From positions 1 through 45,912 of the IMG/VR virus record IMGVR_UViG_3300032085_001567: a stretch of DNA of 45,912 nucleotides; one strand, 5' to 3'. The position numbers and the translations under genes were made by a program. This document shows positions 16,667 through 24,188 of this stretch, piece after piece (position 1 is the first letter of the stretch; each line of letters begins with the position of its first letter). The notes under the pieces were generated by a model. The model searched no databases, was not told where the DNA came from, and saw only the letters and a program-made list of their open reading frames with translations. The DNA is from a virus.

Positions 16667-17014
16667 ATGTCGCTTGTCACGATCGCCCAGGTGAATGCCG
16701 CCTTGAGACTCGACCTCCAAGGCACGGCACCTGATTTCTCCGCCGATGAACGGACGGCGGATATCCTGCTCAAGATCGATCAGGCCGAAGATATCGTTTT
16801 GGACTTCATCCAGCCCAAGCCCGATCCGGCATGGGATGCATCCACGGTTCCCGGCAGGGTAACAGCCGCCATCATTCTGGCCGTCAGTTGTTTGCTCGAC
16901 GATACCGAGGAAAAGCTGGCGATGCTTAGCGGTCTGTCCGGGATGACTGGTAACGACCCCCGAAACCCGATTGCGGCGCTGCTCTGGCGGCTGCGCGATC
17001 CCAGCATGGCGTGA
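16667..17014 (+). CDS. Head-tail connector (gp6-like)
   Basis: The 115-residue protein has the helical pattern of HK97 gp6-type connectors, with an N-terminal TIAQVNAALRLDL and a central KIDQAEDIVLDFI helix, followed by AAIILAVSCLLDD. These proteins form the ring under the portal. The place directly before the head-closure gene fits. The family assignment is by pattern and position. Confidence 0.75.
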   Translation: MSLVTIAQVNAALRLDLQGTAPDFSADERTADILLKIDQAEDIVLDFIQPKPDPAWDASTVPGRVTAAIILAVSCLLDDTEEKLAMLSGLSGMTGNDPRNPIAALLWRLRDPSMA

Positions 17015-17021
17015 GGCTGGA

Positions 17022-17246
17022 ATGACAACGGGACGACGCGTGCGATTCACGGCCGACTTCGATTACAAGCCGACACCGCAATCCACAATCGCCTACAGAG
17101 CGGGGCAGACGGCGTTCGTGCGCAAGGAATGCGCCGAACGGGCGATTAAACTCGGTCGCGCCGTAGCGCTCGCTTTCAAGGAACCGACTGCTGGTGTGGC
17201 GGCGACAATTGCAAAGCGCTCACGCAGAAAGAAATCCAATGGCTGA
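17022..17246 (+). CDS. Small basic hypothetical protein of neck region
   Basis: I use the ATG at 17022, giving 74 residues, because the upstream extension overlaps the connector gene. The protein is strongly basic at its C-terminus (RSRRKKSNG) and has no recognised motif. It overlaps the head-closure gene by eight bases. Its constant position suggests a head-tail joining accessory. Confidence 0.55.
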   Translation: MTTGRRVRFTADFDYKPTPQSTIAYRAGQTAFVRKECAERAIKLGRAVALAFKEPTAGVAATIAKRSRRKKSNG

Positions 17247-17607
17247 TGCTGAACGTCGCCATGGCGCCCTTCGCGAGCGTCTGCACTTCCAGAAGCGCGG
17301 CGACGGCGATGATGGCATGGGGACGGTGATACCCGGCATCGGTGATTTCGAAACCGTGTTCACCGCCTATTCCGGGATGCGCCCGCGCACCGGTGGCGAG
17401 GAAGTGACAGCGGCCCGTCTGGCTGGTCGCCAGCCCTATGTCGTCACGGTTCGCAACAGCAGCCAGACCCGTGCCGTCACGACGGCGTGGCGTTTGGTCG
17501 ACGCACGGAACGAAAACCGCATATTTGCCATCTCGTCTCCGCTTGCGGACCCGGATGGTAAGAACCAATGGCTGGAATTTATCGCCACGGAAGGCGAGGC
17601 ATCCTAA
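17239..17607 (+). CDS. Head-tail adaptor / head closure protein
   Basis: The 122-residue protein matches the phage head-tail joining family (SPP1 gp16-like, Phage_H_T_join): a short N-terminus, RERLHFQKRGDGDDG, then beta strands with YSGMRPRTGGEEV, a conserved AARLAGRQPYVVTVRNS block and a C-terminal strand. It closes the head channel and attaches the tail. It abuts the next gene with no gap (TAAATG). Confidence 0.82.
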   Translation: MADAERRHGALRERLHFQKRGDGDDGMGTVIPGIGDFETVFTAYSGMRPRTGGEEVTAARLAGRQPYVVTVRNSSQTRAVTTAWRLVDARNENRIFAISSPLADPDGKNQWLEFIATEGEAS

Positions 17608-18039
17608 ATGGCAACGCGAATACAGGGCGTTGACCGCCTGAAGCGCAAATTGCGCCGGTTCCCCGATGCAGCGCGGGAGGAAATCGCCAAGGCGATGGAG
17701 CAGAGCGCCAATGAGATCGTGGCTCTCATGAAGTCGCTGGTGCCGGTTGATACTGGCGACGCACAAATGTCGATCAGTTGGACATGGGGCGATGCGCCGA
17801 AAGGCAGCATGGTTCTGGGCAAGGTGCGGCAGGGCGGCAAGGGCGCTGGAAACCTGGTCATAACGATATTTGCTGGCGGCGGTGAGGCTTTCTACGCCCG
17901 GTTCTTGGAGTTCGGCACGAAGAACATGCCCGCCCATCCGTTTTTCTATCCCGCATGGCGCGCACTTCGTCGTCGCGTTCGGGGGCGCACGACGCGGGCC
18001 ATCAATAAATCCGCCAAGCGTATTGCCGCTGGAGGCTGA
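17608..18039 (+). CDS. HK97 gp10-family tail completion protein
   Basis: The 143-residue protein has the gp10-family layout: GVDRLKRKLRRFPDAAREEIAKAM, VPVDTGDAQMSI and the characteristic FYARFLEFGTKNMPAHPFFYPAW block. Members sit at the head-tail interface. The basic C-terminus is usual. The gene starts immediately after the adaptor stop. Confidence 0.87.
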   Translation: MATRIQGVDRLKRKLRRFPDAAREEIAKAMEQSANEIVALMKSLVPVDTGDAQMSISWTWGDAPKGSMVLGKVRQGGKGAGNLVITIFAGGGEAFYARFLEFGTKNMPAHPFFYPAWRALRRRVRGRTTRAINKSAKRIAAGG

Positions 18040-18042
18040 CCC

Positions 18043-18474
18043 ATGGATGCCAGCTATGAACTGATCCTCGCAGCCATAAACCGGCTGCGGGCAACCGCTG
18101 CGGTGACGTCTTTGGTCGGGGTCAAGATATACGACCGCGTGCCAGAAAAGCAGGATGGCACGCCGAATGTCACCAGCCCATATGTCAGCATGGGGCCGAC
18201 CACCACGATCCCGGACGATTACGATTGCGTCGACGGCGAGGAGATCACGTTCCAGATCGATGCGTGGTCATGGGGCGGCGGGGAAGCCTATGGCAGCGTA
18301 GAGGTTCGCAAGATTTCAGACGCCATCAAGAGAGCTTTGCACGACGCTGACCTCACGCTAGCGAACAATGCGCTTGTGAGCATCCAGCATGAGTTAACCC
18401 GAATACTTCGCGATCCAGACGGCATAACCAACCATGCCGCCATCCAGTTCACCGCCACGGTGGAAACGCCCTGA
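18043..18474 (+). CDS. Tail terminator-like protein (DUF3168)
   Basis: The 143-residue protein has the DUF3168 pattern: KIYDRVPEKQDG, SPYVSMGPTT, ITFQIDAWSW and a KISDAIKRALHD helix. Proteins of this family cap the tail tube at the head end. Position after the gp10-like gene and before the tail tube gene is as expected. It is followed by an intrinsic terminator. Confidence 0.85.
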   Translation: MDASYELILAAINRLRATAAVTSLVGVKIYDRVPEKQDGTPNVTSPYVSMGPTTTIPDDYDCVDGEEITFQIDAWSWGGGEAYGSVEVRKISDAIKRALHDADLTLANNALVSIQHELTRILRDPDGITNHAAIQFTATVETP

Positions 18475-18483
18475 ACTCAACCC

Positions 18484-18505
18484 GGCCGCATCGAGCGGCC
18501 TTTTT
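18484..18505 (+). terminator. Intrinsic terminator before tail tube gene
   Basis: GGCCGC (18484-18489), loop ATCGA, GCGGCC (18495-18500), then TTTTT. This is a textbook intrinsic terminator, placed just before the Shine-Dalgarno of the tail tube gene; it probably adjusts late transcript levels. Confidence 0.8.
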
Positions 18506-18520
18506 CATGGAGATATGACC

Positions 18521-18964
18521 ATGGCCCAGGCCACAACCATTCGCGGCGGCAAAGTCCGCGTTTTGCTCGAAACCGAGACCCCTGGCGAATATGCGGCGCC
18601 TTGCGGGTTTACGTCCAAGTCCGTGACGCTCACCAAGGGGCTTGAGGAAGTCCAGGTTCCCGATTGCGACGATCCCGACAAGGTTGATTGGGTGGGGCGG
18701 GATGCCGTCTCGCTGTCGATCGGCGTGAGCGGAGAAGGTGTGCTTGCCGTGGAATCCGGCGAAACTTGGCTCGATGCTTGGGAAAGCGTTGAGAGCGTGG
18801 GGGCGAAAATTGAAATCGAGTTCCCCGCCAAAACCATCACCTACACCGGGAAGCTGCACGTTGAATCGCTTGAGCTTGGCGCTCCGAACGGTCGGCGTGT
18901 GACGAACAACGTTTCGATGCAGTCCGACGGCGAGATGGTCCGCACCGAGACCGCGGCCAGCTAA
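18521..18964 (+). CDS. Major tail (tube) protein
   Basis: Two nearby ATGs exist; GGAGA ending at 18513 is correctly spaced for the ATG at 18521 and too close to that at 18515, so I use 18521 (147 residues). The sequence is beta-rich (GKVRVLLETETPG, KSVTLTKGLEEVQVPDCDDPD, VDWVGRDAVSLSIGVSGEGVL), as in phage tail tube proteins of the gene-transfer-agent type. It forms the tube around the tape measure. Its stop overlaps the chaperone start (TAATG). Confidence 0.82.
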   Translation: MAQATTIRGGKVRVLLETETPGEYAAPCGFTSKSVTLTKGLEEVQVPDCDDPDKVDWVGRDAVSLSIGVSGEGVLAVESGETWLDAWESVESVGAKIEIEFPAKTITYTGKLHVESLELGAPNGRRVTNNVSMQSDGEMVRTETAAS

Positions 18965-19347
18965 TGAGCCGCGATGCAAGCGTAACGCTAGCCTGGGCGG
19001 ACGGGGAATACACCTTTCGCTTTGGCTGGGGCCAGCTAATCGAGCTTCAAGAGCAATGCGACGCGGGGCCGTTCGTCATCCTTGATCGCCTGACGCGCGG
19101 CACATGGAAAGTGGGAGATATTTCCCACACCATCCGGCTTGGCCTGATCGGTGGGGGCACTGCGCCTTCCGACGCTCTGAAACTCACGCAGCGGTACGTT
19201 GAAAGCCGGCCGCCCCTTGAAAATGTCATGCTCGCGCGTGGCATTCTCGGTGTTGCTTTGCAGGGGGCGTCGGATGAAGTGCCGGGGGAAGCGGACGGGG
19301 AGGCGGCGAACGATACGACGACCTCCCCAACGGAAAGTTCCGAATAG
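18964..19347 (+). CDS. Tail assembly chaperone 1 (GTA TAC-like)
   Basis: The 127-residue protein matches the GTA family tail chaperone (TAC_11 type): GEYTFRFGWGQLIELQEQCDAG, ISHTIRLGLIGGG, then a low-complexity Glu/Ser/Thr tail. Such chaperones coat the tape measure before tube assembly. In many tailed phages this gene is read through by a -1 frameshift into the next. The -1 frame is open here from 19278, and a G5 run lies at 19284-19288, so a fused product is likely. Confidence 0.82.
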   Translation: MSRDASVTLAWADGEYTFRFGWGQLIELQEQCDAGPFVILDRLTRGTWKVGDISHTIRLGLIGGGTAPSDALKLTQRYVESRPPLENVMLARGILGVALQGASDEVPGEADGEAANDTTTSPTESSE

Positions 19348-19373
19348 CCCCGATCTATGGCGCAGGCGCTGCA
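19278..19373 (+). other. Probable -1 ribosomal frameshift region
   Basis: The -1 frame has a TGA at 19275-19277 and is then open through 19610. In the chaperone frame the codons CCG GGG GAA cover 19282-19290; a -1 slip on the five-G run lets tRNA-Gly re-pair with GGG exactly. The -1 frame upstream of the next ATG encodes protein-like sequence, DLPNGKFRIAPIYGAGAAMG, rather than noise. No downstream pseudoknot was worked out. Confidence 0.55.
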
Positions 19374-19610
19374 ATGGGGTTCACCCCGCAGCAAGTCAAC
19401 GACATGTCCATGTGGCAGTTCTTCGCTGCGCTGAACGGCTATATCGCGGCCAACACTCCCAAGGGCAGTGAGAAGCTAAGCGAGAAAGAGGCCGACGACC
19501 TGTTCGACTGGATCGAGCGGGACGTGGTCGCGGGCACGTTGCGAACGCAGACCTACTGGCTGGACGGCGACAAACTGGTGCCGTGGCGGGTGGTGGAGTT
19601 TGAGGTTTAG
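19374..19610 (+). CDS. Tail assembly chaperone 2 (C-terminal part)
   Basis: From the ATG at 19374 this encodes 78 residues (GFTPQQVNDMSMWQFFAALNGYIAAN), the pattern of the second tail chaperone of alphaproteobacterial siphophages and GTAs. The protein-like sequence extends upstream in frame to 19278, so it is probably made mainly as a -1 frameshift extension of the preceding gene. It has no good Shine-Dalgarno of its own. The tape measure gene follows after a 350-base interval that holds an antisense gene. Confidence 0.75.
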   Translation: MGFTPQQVNDMSMWQFFAALNGYIAANTPKGSEKLSEKEADDLFDWIERDVVAGTLRTQTYWLDGDKLVPWRVVEFEV

Positions 19611-19921
19611 GGCTGGAATACACTTTCCGGCAGACACGCAATTGATCCAGTCCCTAGGCGTTCGCTGTGAATTCCTAGGGCTTCCGCCACAGCAGTGTTG
19701 TCGGCTTTTCGCCTGTCGCACTCGGATCGCGACAAGCCACGCGCAACCTCAGTTTCGTCGTTCCCGGCGGCGTGTACCAAGCGAAACGTTTCGGGTGAAC
19801 TTGCTTGAGACCCTGACTGTTCAGTGTCCCTGTCTGGATCGTCGACAAATGATCCGAGAATACCCAAGCCGCCAACAATAGCAATGATCGCGACCCAAAG
19901 ATTGGTGGAATCTTTCGCCAT
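19607..19921 (-). CDS. Antisense membrane-anchored protein within tail operon
   Basis: On the minus strand an ATG at 19921 preceded by a good Shine-Dalgarno (AAAGGGG) opens a 104-residue frame. Residues about 6-26 form one membrane segment (NLWVAIIAIVGGLGILGSFV), followed by an acidic linker and a region with RSECDRRK and a final CLPES that resembles small secreted phage proteins. The longer frame upstream shadows the tape measure gene. The placement, opposite to every neighbour, and the membrane anchor suggest a moron or lysogenic-conversion gene (inference). No obvious promoter was identified. Confidence 0.65.
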   Translation of the reverse strand: MAKDSTNLWVAIIAIVGGLGILGSFVDDPDRDTEQSGSQASSPETFRLVHAAGNDETEVARGLSRSECDRRKADNTAVAEALGIHSERLGTGSIACLPESVFQP

Positions 19922-19960
19922 TTGGCGCCCCTTTTCAATCCCCCTGCGTAGGTAAGCATA

Positions 19961-22162
19961 ATGGCAACCGATGTCGAGCGCCTTGTCGTTTCGCTTGAGG
20001 CGAGCATCACCAAGTACGAACGCGCCATGAATAAGGCGCTCGGCCAGACCAACACCACAACCCGCCGCATAGAATCTCGTTTTGATGCGATGAACCGCCG
20101 GGTATCGGCAGGTTTTGGTGGACTGCAGCGCGGCATCGCAGCGGCGTTCGCAGGCGTGGCTGCGACAAGGGGCGCAACACAACTTATCGACGCCGCCACG
20201 CGGATCGAAAATAGCCTCAAGGTTGCCGGCTTGGCTGGTGAAGAACTGAGCCGGGTTTACGACAGCCTGTTCGCCTCTGCCCAGCGCAACGCCGCACCGA
20301 TCGAGAGCCTTGCGACCCTCTACGGGCGGCTGGCCATCGTCCAGAACGAGCTCGGCGCCAGCACCGAAGAAATGTTGTCCTTTACGGACAACGTCGCGGT
20401 TGCTCTGCGTGTGGCTGGCACGGATGCTCAATCGGCATCTGGTGCGCTGTTACAGCTTAGCCAGGCCATGGGTTCGGGCGTCGTTCGTGCTGAAGAATTC
20501 AACTCGATACTCGAAGGCGCACTGCCGATCGCGCAAGCCGCTGCGGCAGGGCTTGAGGAGGCCGGTGGTTCGGTCGCCAAGCTGCGTCAGCTTGTGGTTG
20601 ACGGCAAGGTTTCGTCGGAAGCGTTTTTCCGCGCTTTCGAGGCTGGCTCCGTCGTCTTGCAGGACAAAGTGGCCAACGCGGAACTGACGGTCTCTCAGGG
20701 CTTCGTTCGACTGCAAAACGTGCTTATCGATGTCGCCAAGGAGATGAACGAGGGTTCGCGGGTTAGCGGCGCGCTCACCGACGGCCTGGATGGCTTGGGT
20801 AAAGTCGTGCAGGACGTGGCCGCGTTCGCCGAAGCGGCGGTCGGGCCGATATCGAACATGGCTTCGGCACTTGGCAGCGCCTCTGATGCCATCCGCACAT
20901 TCATCGAACGCGGTGCTGCGCTAAACGGTTTGGACCAGATTGGTGCCAATGCGGCGCGGTGGATTAACGACCTACAGATTCCCGGCCTCGTGGCCGGCTC
21001 TTCACGGGCAGGAAACGTTCTAAGCGGATCGTTCGACGCGATTGGCGGAGATTCTGCCATTCAGGATGCCGCCGACCGCATAGCCGAAGGACTGCGCGAC
21101 GGGATCGAAAACATCCCACAAATCACGGTGAATGGAAACGGCGCCCCAGTGCCTCCGCCTCGACCGGAGGGGCTTGGAACACCGGGACTCGGTGGGCGGG
21201 TAAACCCAATCACGCTGGGGGATTACCCCGTAGGCGGGGCAGCGGGGCGAGGCTCCGGCTCCTCTGGCGGCGGCGGCTCTGCCAACGCCTACCAGCAAGC
21301 TATCGCCGCCCGTGAAAAGGCCATCCAGCAGCTTGCCATGGAGGCTGCGCTTACGCGGCAAGCCACGCTTGCAAACAACGACCACGGGTTCTCCGTTGAG
21401 CGCCTGCGGGCGCAAATGGAACTCGAGAACGCTGCGATTGAGGCGGGTCTGGCGCTCACGCCGGAGCGGCGAGCCGAGATCGACCAGTTGTCGGAAAGCT
21501 ATGCACGGGCAAGCGCCAATGCCGAAGCGATGGCCGCGGCGCAACAACTGGCTGAGCAGGCTTTCGATGATCTGGCATCAGCGGGTCGCAACGCGCTGGA
21601 CACGATCATTGACGGATTTCTTGAGGGAAGGGACGCCGGAGAGATTTTCAACACGGTCCTAAAAGACCTCGCCAAGAACCTGATTAACATCGGCCTTAGC
21701 CAGCTTGGTGGCGGCATACAGGCCAGCGGGTTCAACCCGTTCGGTTTTCTCGGTAGCCTGTTTGGATTCGCGGGTGGTGGATACACCGGCCCGGGCGGCA
21801 AGCACCAGGTGGCCGGCATCGTCCATGGCGGCGAATACGTGTTCTCCAAAGAGGCAACGCAGCGCGCCGGCATTGGCAATCTCGACGCCATGCACCGATC
21901 GCTCAAGGGTTACGCCAATGGCGGCTATGTTGGTGCAATTCCCCGCATGCCGGGCTCTGCGACTCCACAAGCCCTCACCGTTCGCATCGTATCCGATGAC
22001 GAGAAGTTCTCGGCCTTTGTCGAGGACAAGGCGGGCCGTGTGGTTGCGCAGTCGGCCCCCACGATTGTTGGGGCAGCTGTGGGGCGGGCGAACAAATCCG
22101 CACCCGCCGCCATGGCGAGACACCAACAGCAGCGCGCCGGTTCTGACTACCGGATAATGTAG
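19961..22162 (+). CDS. Tape measure protein
   Basis: The 733-residue protein starts with the tape measure domain (LVVSLEASITKYERAMNKALG, FASAQRNAAPIESLATLYGR, GVVRAEEFNSILEGALP). It continues with an Ala-rich helical region, a Gly/Ser/Pro-rich segment near 390-440, a helical region, and a C-terminal Gly-rich part with GGYTGPGGKHQVAGIVHGGEYVFS, a motif often found at tape measure C-termini. It sets tail length; at about 1.5 angstrom per residue the tail would be near 110 nm (rule of thumb). Confidence 0.9.
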   Translation: MATDVERLVVSLEASITKYERAMNKALGQTNTTTRRIESRFDAMNRRVSAGFGGLQRGIAAAFAGVAATRGATQLIDAATRIENSLKVAGLAGEELSRVYDSLFASAQRNAAPIESLATLYGRLAIVQNELGASTEEMLSFTDNVAVALRVAGTDAQSASGALLQLSQAMGSGVVRAEEFNSILEGALPIAQAAAAGLEEAGGSVAKLRQLVVDGKVSSEAFFRAFEAGSVVLQDKVANAELTVSQGFVRLQNVLIDVAKEMNEGSRVSGALTDGLDGLGKVVQDVAAFAEAAVGPISNMASALGSASDAIRTFIERGAALNGLDQIGANAARWINDLQIPGLVAGSSRAGNVLSGSFDAIGGDSAIQDAADRIAEGLRDGIENIPQITVNGNGAPVPPPRPEGLGTPGLGGRVNPITLGDYPVGGAAGRGSGSSGGGGSANAYQQAIAAREKAIQQLAMEAALTRQATLANNDHGFSVERLRAQMELENAAIEAGLALTPERRAEIDQLSESYARASANAEAMAAAQQLAEQAFDDLASAGRNALDTIIDGFLEGRDAGEIFNTVLKDLAKNLINIGLSQLGGGIQASGFNPFGFLGSLFGFAGGGYTGPGGKHQVAGIVHGGEYVFSKEATQRAGIGNLDAMHRSLKGYANGGYVGAIPRMPGSATPQALTVRIVSDDEKFSAFVEDKAGRVVAQSAPTIVGAAVGRANKSAPAAMARHQQQRAGSDYRIM

Positions 22163-22177
22163 GGCGCAGGGGCAGCA

Positions 22178-22900
22178 ATGGCAGATATAACTCACTGGCC
22201 TGCGGCGCTTCTAGCTCCGCAGTCGTCCCCGTTTGACCTCCGCCCGTTCAGCAGATCGGGCGGTCGGTCGCTTGGCGGCATTTCACGCACGGCGCGCTCT
22301 GATCGTGGCTATTGGGCCGGCAGTTACAACGGCATCGTGTTTCGCCGCACGAATTTCGACGCGCAGCGCACGTGGAACGCGTTGCGCGTTGCGTTGGGTG
22401 GCTCGGCTGGGCTGGTCGCTGTGCCAGTCTGCTCGACCTCGCTATGGGCAGGGATGGGCATATCGAGTTTTGCGCCGGTCGAAACCACGCACGACGACGA
22501 CACGCTGTTCGACGACGATACGCCCTATGTGCAGGGCAATGTGCAACTTGAGATGGCATCTTATGCCGCTCTCGGAGCAACGGTGGTCACGCTGCGGCTG
22601 GTCGACCTGGAGAACGTCAGCGGCGTGCGGTTTTCCTACCAGCACGCCATGTACGAAACGGGCCGCGTTCTGTCGCAACCTACGGCGAATACCTACCAGG
22701 TTGAGGTTTTCCCCGCCATTCGCGCGCCGATTCCTGCCGACGCCATCCTTGAAGCTGAGCGGCCAACGGTGCTGTGCCATCTGGCCAGCGATACCGAAAT
22801 GGACCGCGATCCCGGCGTGACGGGCACAGGCAGGCCCAGCGTGGGGTTCGTGGAGGCGGTAGATTACTGGAACAATTTGGCGTTGGGGATTGAGGATTAG
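22178..22900 (+). CDS. Distal tail / minor tail protein
   Basis: The 240-residue protein follows the tape measure gene and is beta-rich with many Trp and Tyr residues (WPAALLAPQSSPFDLRPFSR). It fits the position of a distal tail protein that joins the tube to the tip. An AGGGG Shine-Dalgarno precedes it. The assignment rests mainly on gene order, as the sequence is not one I recognise closely. Confidence 0.65.
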   Translation: MADITHWPAALLAPQSSPFDLRPFSRSGGRSLGGISRTARSDRGYWAGSYNGIVFRRTNFDAQRTWNALRVALGGSAGLVAVPVCSTSLWAGMGISSFAPVETTHDDDTLFDDDTPYVQGNVQLEMASYAALGATVVTLRLVDLENVSGVRFSYQHAMYETGRVLSQPTANTYQVEVFPAIRAPIPADAILEAERPTVLCHLASDTEMDRDPGVTGTGRPSVGFVEAVDYWNNLALGIED

Positions 22901-22903
22901 GGC

Positions 22904-23473
22904 ATGGCGATCAAATCCATTCGCGTCCTTGCCCTGATGGAGTTCCCATCAAAGACCATCCGCTTGTGGGATGGGGCCGGACCCTATCTCGACCCCGACG
23001 GTGAAATCTGGACCGGCTGCGCCATCAATGACGGGCTCGACCAGATCGAAAGCGCGCTCAACGGCGAGGCGTCGACTCTCACCTTGAGCCTGTCCAGTCT
23101 GGACCCTCGCGTGTCCGAACTTGCTTTCACCGACCTCGAGGCGGGGAATGTCATCGGGGGCAGGGTGCAAATCCTGATCCAGCCTTGCGACGAATGGGAC
23201 CAGCCGGTCGGTGACGCGGAAGTGCGCTTTACCGGCACCATCGACAATATGCCGATGGACGACACGGTGAGCAACGACCAGATCGTTTCCACGGTCACGC
23301 TGGAAATCACCAATCGGTTTGACCTGCGGACGCTGGTGAGTGGCGCGGTTCTGTCCGATGTCGATCAGCGGGCACGGTCGGCCGTTCTTAATCCGGGCGG
23401 CACAGCTGACAAGTTTGCGGAACGCATTCCGGGTCTCGCCGACAAGAGCATTGTATGGCCCCGGTTTAGCTAG
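22904..23473 (+). CDS. Minor tail protein (DUF2163-like position)
   Basis: The 189-residue protein starts four bases after the previous stop. It is beta-rich (TLTLSLSSLDPRVSELAF, VRFTGTIDNMPMDD) and similar in layout to phage tail tip hub proteins of the DUF2163 neighbourhood. A baseplate or hub role is inferred from its place between the distal tail protein and the peptidase-like protein. Confidence 0.6.
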   Translation: MAIKSIRVLALMEFPSKTIRLWDGAGPYLDPDGEIWTGCAINDGLDQIESALNGEASTLTLSLSSLDPRVSELAFTDLEAGNVIGGRVQILIQPCDEWDQPVGDAEVRFTGTIDNMPMDDTVSNDQIVSTVTLEITNRFDLRTLVSGAVLSDVDQRARSAVLNPGGTADKFAERIPGLADKSIVWPRFS

Positions 23474-23481
23474 GAAACACC

Positions 23482-23628
23482 ATGAATCGCGAAACCCTTC
23501 AATGGGCCGTGTTTTGCGCGGTCCTTGTACCTCTGTTTGTGTTCGGCCCGGGGACGGCGGCGCTGCTGGCCATGTCTTTCTGCGTGGGTCTTGTAGCGCT
23601 GGCTGACCGGTCGGAACGCCATGGGTAA
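23482..23628 (+). CDS. 48-residue small membrane protein
   Basis: A short gene beginning with ATG at 23482 after GGAAAC. The product is mostly hydrophobic, with two possible membrane spans (AVFCAVLVPLFVFG and AALLAMSFCVGLVALA) and a charged C-terminus. It overlaps the next gene start by eight bases, which supports it as real. In a tail-tip operon it could be an inner-membrane protein involved in DNA entry or exclusion (speculation). Confidence 0.55.
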   Translation: MNRETLQWAVFCAVLVPLFVFGPGTAALLAMSFCVGLVALADRSERHG

Positions 23629-24151
23629 CTGGACACGCCACGACACCCGCGCGCTGATTGAGTCCGCTGCGGATCACCCGATAATCACCAAACGGGTCGT
23701 CCAAACCATCCGCCGGCACCATCACGAGCCCGGCCTGGTCGAACGTATGGCGCGATTGGAGATGTTCGTCCTGGAAACGGACTTCCAGCCGCATGTGTGG
23801 GGGCAGGCGGACTGCTCACTGGCTATGGCCGATTGGGCGATGGCGAATGGCTATCCCGACAGCGCCGATGATCTGCGCGGCATCTATGCGACCGAACAGG
23901 AATGCAGGGCGCTCCTCGCAGCCCGTGGCGGACTTGTTGCGACGGTCGGCGCTTGCGCCTCGAAACTGGGGCTGGCCAGCCTGCACGAGCCGGAATTTGG
24001 CTGCATCGCGGTCGTCGGCTCGCCTCACAATCCTGACCGGCAATGGTCGGCCATCTGGAACGGCCATCGCTGGCTAATTCGCTGGGCGGAAGGCGGCAAG
24101 GCCAGGTGGGTGCCATTCAACGCCATGACGCTCGCCATGTGGCGGATTTAG
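23621..24151 (+). CDS. DUF6950-like tail protein, possible Cys peptidase fold
   Basis: The 176-residue protein has WGQADCSLAMADWAMANGYPD, where DC-S matches the nucleophile motif of NlpC/P60-like proteins, and a later GCIAVV strand. Phage proteins of this kind sit before the tail fibre gene, in the place of the lambda K-type peptidase. They may cut peptidoglycan during DNA entry. The catalytic His is not securely identified, so activity is uncertain. Confidence 0.7.
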   Translation: MGNWTRHDTRALIESAADHPIITKRVVQTIRRHHHEPGLVERMARLEMFVLETDFQPHVWGQADCSLAMADWAMANGYPDSADDLRGIYATEQECRALLAARGGLVATVGACASKLGLASLHEPEFGCIAVVGSPHNPDRQWSAIWNGHRWLIRWAEGGKARWVPFNAMTLAMWRI

Positions 24152-24188
24152 CCCCGCAACCATTAGCCCCGCAGTTCAAGGACATTCC

